Positions 4,797 to 7,191 of a stretch of 7,191 bases of DNA are shown here, one piece after another (position 1 is the stretch's first letter; each line of letters opens with the position of its first letter). The notes under the pieces were generated by a model, which saw nothing but the letters and a program-made list of their open reading frames with translations, did not search any database and was not told the DNA's origin. The translations under genes and the position numbers were made by a program. The stretch spans positions 1 through 7,191 of the forward strand of contig RFUD01000116.1 in the NCBI GenBank assembly GCA_009923125.1. Reading direction: 5' to 3'. This DNA comes from Planctomycetia bacterium. Lineage in GTDB: Bacteria > Planctomycetota > Planctomycetia > Pirellulales > UBA1268.

Positions 4797-6316
4797 CGAC
4801 TCGCGCGGATGCCCGTCGCTCTCCCCCGTGTCACCCTACCATGCTCGCCGCCACCACGCTCGGCCCGGCTGTATCCGGCTTTATCGCCATGCTGATGCTC
4901 GCCGGCACGATGGCCGCATGCCGCGCTGAAGAACTCCCCGGCGTGGCGGCCTCCGGCTTCGCATTCAAGGGATCCGGGCTGTGTGTGAAGTGCCATCGAA
5001 CGGAACAGGGAGAGTGGTGTGACGTGGCCACGACCACCGTCTGGCGGCACGACGCGCACTCGCGGTCGCACCTCGCCCTGCTCCCCGACAACCCGCGCAC
5101 CCGGGCGATGGAGCATGCGCTCGGAATCAAGGCGGCGGAGACGGTCAGCTGTGTCGCCTGCCACACGCATCCGGCCGCCGAACCGCCCCCCGAGGAGGAG
5201 GACGACGTCGTCCACGCCGGCATCAGTTGCGAGACCTGCCACGGCGCCGGCGCCGGCTACTTCGAGCCCCACATGGAGAAGCGCTGGCGGTTCCTGTCCG
5301 TGGCCGAGAAGGGCGTTCTCGGCATGCGCGACCTCCGCGATCCGGTGCTCAAGGCGGAGAACTGTCTCTCCTGTCATCTGGGCGACGTCGCCTCCGGACG
5401 CGTGATCAGCCACGCGATGTATGCCGCCGGGCACCCGCCCCTCCCGGCCTTCGAGATGGAGACGTTCAGCCGCGCGATGGGGCCGCATTGGAAGCGGGTG
5501 TGGGAGAAGGCGCCGCGGGTCCAGGCTGCGGCGGCAGCCGCCGGCTACCACACCGAGGCCGCGAGCGAGACCCACCGGGCGCTCGTGGGCACGCTCGTCG
5601 CCCTGCGGTCGTCGGCGACGCTCGTGCAGGACTACGCCCGCCTGGCCGCCGAGCCAGGCGACCGACCGCAGGCCCCCTGGCCCGAACTCGCGCTCTACGA
5701 CTGCCAGGCCTGCCACCACGATCTGCGGATTCCCAGCGGGCGCCAGGCGGCCGGCTACGGCCGGCTCGTGCCCGGCCGTCCGACCATCGCCCGCTGGCCG
5801 CGGGCCGCGGCGGGAGTGGCCCTCGCGGTGGCCGGCCAGCCCGACGACGTGGAAGCCCTGCTCTCCCCGTGGGTCGCGGTGCTCAACCGGCGCCCGTTCG
5901 GCGCCGACGCGGATCTGGAGCCGGGAGCGCCCGAGTCGCTCGAGCGGATCGATGCCGCGATCCGAGCGCTCCAGGCCGTGCGCCGCGACGACGGCCTCGA
6001 CGACCGACGGCGTGAGATCGCGGAGCGGCTCTCGGCCGCGGGCCTGCGCTGTGGCGACATCGACTCGGCGCGGCTCGTCGCCTGGATCATGCTCGGAGCG
6101 ATGGAGGGCAACGCCGCCTGGCCGGCCGAGGCCCGCGACGCCGTGGCCGCGAACCTGGCCCGCGACGCGGCGATTGGAGTTCCCCGGCCGCCCGCGGAGG
6201 CCGCTGCGTTGCCACCCTTCTGGCAGACGTCGCTCGAGGCGGCCGCGAACGCAAATCTCGAAACCCTGCGCTCGGCCTTTCGGCTGCCGCCGGCGGCTCA
6301 GGGCAGCGGCCGGTAG
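4793..6316 (+). CDS. c554-like pentaheme cytochrome c, paralog with all-CXXCH hemes
   Basis: A 507-residue exported cytochrome with five CXXCH motifs: CVKCH 64-68, CVACH 120-124, CETCH 146-150, CLSCH 191-195 and CQACH 304-308. It aligns along its length with the preceding gene: SHAMYAAGHPPLPAFEM (206-222) matches DHDLIAAGHPRLFFEL, PWPELALYDCQACH (295-308) matches PWPEFAEFDCYSCH, and the ends share LETLRSAFRLPP. Heme 1 is CXXCH rather than CX4CH. An acidic insert (PPPEEEDD, 131-138) lies between hemes 2 and 3. The start is ATG at 4793, overlapping the previous stop as ATGA. ATG at 4841 (residue 17) would give a more compact signal peptide. Neither has a good ribosome site, and coupling favours 4793. 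The hydrophobic segment 18-42 ends in TMAAC-RA-EE, so either ordinary cleavage before Glu46 or a lipoprotein site at Cys43 is possible. Its 3' end overlaps the minus-strand gene that follows by 19 bp. Likely an electron-transfer partner of its neighbours; substrate unknown. Confidence 0.93.
   Translation: MTTRADARRSPPCHPTMLAATTLGPAVSGFIAMLMLAGTMAACRAEELPGVAASGFAFKGSGLCVKCHRTEQGEWCDVATTTVWRHDAHSRSHLALLPDNPRTRAMEHALGIKAAETVSCVACHTHPAAEPPPEEEDDVVHAGISCETCHGAGAGYFEPHMEKRWRFLSVAEKGVLGMRDLRDPVLKAENCLSCHLGDVASGRVISHAMYAAGHPPLPAFEMETFSRAMGPHWKRVWEKAPRVQAAAAAAGYHTEAASETHRALVGTLVALRSSATLVQDYARLAAEPGDRPQAPWPELALYDCQACHHDLRIPSGRQAAGYGRLVPGRPTIARWPRAAAGVALAVAGQPDDVEALLSPWVAVLNRRPFGADADLEPGAPESLERIDAAIRALQAVRRDDGLDDRRREIAERLSAAGLRCGDIDSARLVAWIMLGAMEGNAAWPAEARDAVAANLARDAAIGVPRPPAEAAALPPFWQTSLEAAANANLETLRSAFRLPPAAQGSGR
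6283..6307. terminator. Possible weak bidirectional hairpin at the convergent gene ends
   Basis: GCTGCC (6283-6288) and GGCAGC (6302-6307) are reverse complements, and GCCGCCGGCGGC (6286-6297) is itself a perfect 12-bp palindrome. They sit at the two convergent 3' ends (stops at 6316 and 6298). No T-run follows in either direction, so a classic intrinsic terminator is not supported; the structure may only hinder converging transcription. Confidence 0.25.
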
Positions 6317-7191
6317 AACCGCCGGTCGAAGGGATCGTCGCTCACCTTCCACACCTGCCCGCCGCGCTTGTACAGGCGCTCCTGCTCCTCCCGGTTGAAC
6401 GGGCGGGCGCCGACGCGGCCGAACACGGAGATCTGGTTGCCCGATTCGTCGACGGCCCGGTCGCGATCGAGACCCTCGGAGATCGAGACGGCGCAGCCGC
6501 CCTTCGTCACCGGATAGGTCGCCACGAGTTGCGGCGTGGGCCGCGGGCTGAAGCCGACGTTGCCCGGCGTGTCGGGGGAGGTGAGCTGCACGACGCGCAG
6601 GCCGTTCGCTCCGTCGGCGACATAGGCGAACTCGCTGACATAGGTGATGCCGAGCTTCACGTCGCGGACGTCGTTCATGCAACCTCCGCCATCGAATACC
6701 TGGTCGATGAACGGCTCGTGGGGCTTTTCCACGTCCACGATCACGAGCCCCTGCGGGCCGCCGGCGACGTACGCATAGGTGCGAGCGACGTAGACCTGAT
6801 TGGCCTGCGGGAGCGGCACCGTCGCCAGCTTGACCGGTGCCGTGGGTTCGGTGATGTCGAAGGTCTTGAGTCCCTCGCGGTCGCAGATGAAGGCGTGGCG
6901 GAACTGGATCGCCACCGATCGCGGGCCGAACACGTCGGGCGAGCCGATCACCGCCACCACCTCCGGGCACTTCGGCTTCTCGAGCGACACGATCACGACG
7001 CCGGCGTTGCAGCAGATCCAGGCGTGCGTTCCGGCGATCGTGATGCTGCGGGCGCCGTTGAGGAGCCCGCCGGGATTGAAGGTCACCGCCCGCTCCAGGA
7101 AGTTGTTGAGCGGGTTGCCGTCGAGGAGCGTTCCCGCGCCCACCAGGATGAGCCCCTCGTCGCGGTCGGTGACGTAGAGGTAGGCATACAT
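6298..7191 (-). CDS. LVIVD-repeat beta-propeller protein, N-terminus beyond the right edge
   Basis: The C-terminal 297 residues of a repeat protein entering from the right edge. Successive blades carry the LVIVD signature: GLILVG (13-18), GVVIVSLEKP (64-73), GLKTFDITEP (107-116), GLVIVDVEKP (148-157) and GLRVVQLTSP (197-206). Each is preceded by an AYV- or AFI-like strand. Such repeats fold as beta-propellers, mostly in secreted or surface proteins. The Met at the edge lies inside a repeat (MYAYLYVTDRDEG), so it is probably not the true start; no signal peptide is visible. Cysteines occur as a vicinal pair (60-61) and singly at 75, 103, 171 and 233, and there is no heme motif in the visible part. 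The tail (240-297) is polar and charged and ends FYRPLP. It is convergent with the pentaheme gene. A role as a scaffold or binding partner for the cytochromes is inferred from proximity; no enzymatic function can be read. Confidence 0.9.
   Translation of the reverse strand: MYAYLYVTDRDEGLILVGAGTLLDGNPLNNFLERAVTFNPGGLLNGARSITIAGTHAWICCNAGVVIVSLEKPKCPEVVAVIGSPDVFGPRSVAIQFRHAFICDREGLKTFDITEPTAPVKLATVPLPQANQVYVARTYAYVAGGPQGLVIVDVEKPHEPFIDQVFDGGGCMNDVRDVKLGITYVSEFAYVADGANGLRVVQLTSPDTPGNVGFSPRPTPQLVATYPVTKGGCAVSISEGLDRDRAVDESGNQISVFGRVGARPFNREEQERLYKRGGQVWKVSDDPFDRRFYRPLP

Noticed and set aside
3318..6316. Hydroxylamine oxidoreductase-like enzyme.
   Set aside because: Only five heme motifs per protein, not eight, and no sign of the P460 cross-link tyrosine region. 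c554-type carriers fit better.
4220..6970. A 916-codon open frame on the minus strand across both pentaheme genes and the propeller gene.
   Set aside because: It runs antisense to genes with clear heme motifs and in another frame of the propeller gene. Its translation is low-complexity Arg/Gly/Pro-rich with no motif, an artefact of high GC.

Overview
The window is a very GC-rich bacterial stretch that is almost entirely coding and dominated by multiheme c-type cytochromes. There are 23 complete heme-attachment motifs: 21 CXXCH and 2 CX4CH. A further motif is cut by the left edge, and a membrane protein carries two probable b-heme sites. I see no RNA genes, mobile elements or CRISPR arrays. 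The style of these proteins (c554-like pentahemes with a CX4CH first heme, a membrane b cytochrome paired with a decaheme, and an LVIVD-repeat propeller) resembles loci I associate with Planctomycetota. That assignment rests on remembered family likeness, not on a search.

Layout. Two gene sets diverge from a 231-bp regulatory gap (3087-3317). Leftward on the minus strand are a five-helix di-heme b membrane protein (3086 to 2106), a membrane-anchored decaheme cytochrome c (2100 to 505), and a c554-like multiheme cytochrome cut by the left edge (494 to 1). Rightward on the plus strand are two c554-like pentaheme cytochromes (3318-4796 and 4793-6316), joined by an ATGA overlap. A minus-strand LVIVD-repeat beta-propeller gene enters from the right edge. 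It ends at 6298, so its 3' end overlaps the last pentaheme gene tail to tail by 19 bp.

How the parts may work together (inference). The b-type protein has two H-X13-H helices, as in quinol-oxidising or quinone-reducing membrane cytochromes. It could exchange electrons between the quinone pool and the decaheme encoded directly after it, which would carry them across the periplasm. The three c554-like paralogs would be soluble or surface-attached partners, or enzymes of unknown substrate. The LVIVD propeller is a plausible exported scaffold. This would be a dedicated heme-wire module, but the terminal donor or acceptor cannot be read from the sequence.

Main points of interest are the rare CX4CH first heme kept in two paralogs and reduced to CXXCH in the third, the H-X13-H pairs, four TGCCTG repeats in the divergent promoter region, a perfect 12-bp hairpin inside a coding linker, and a heme-free C-terminal domain shared by the two pentahemes.
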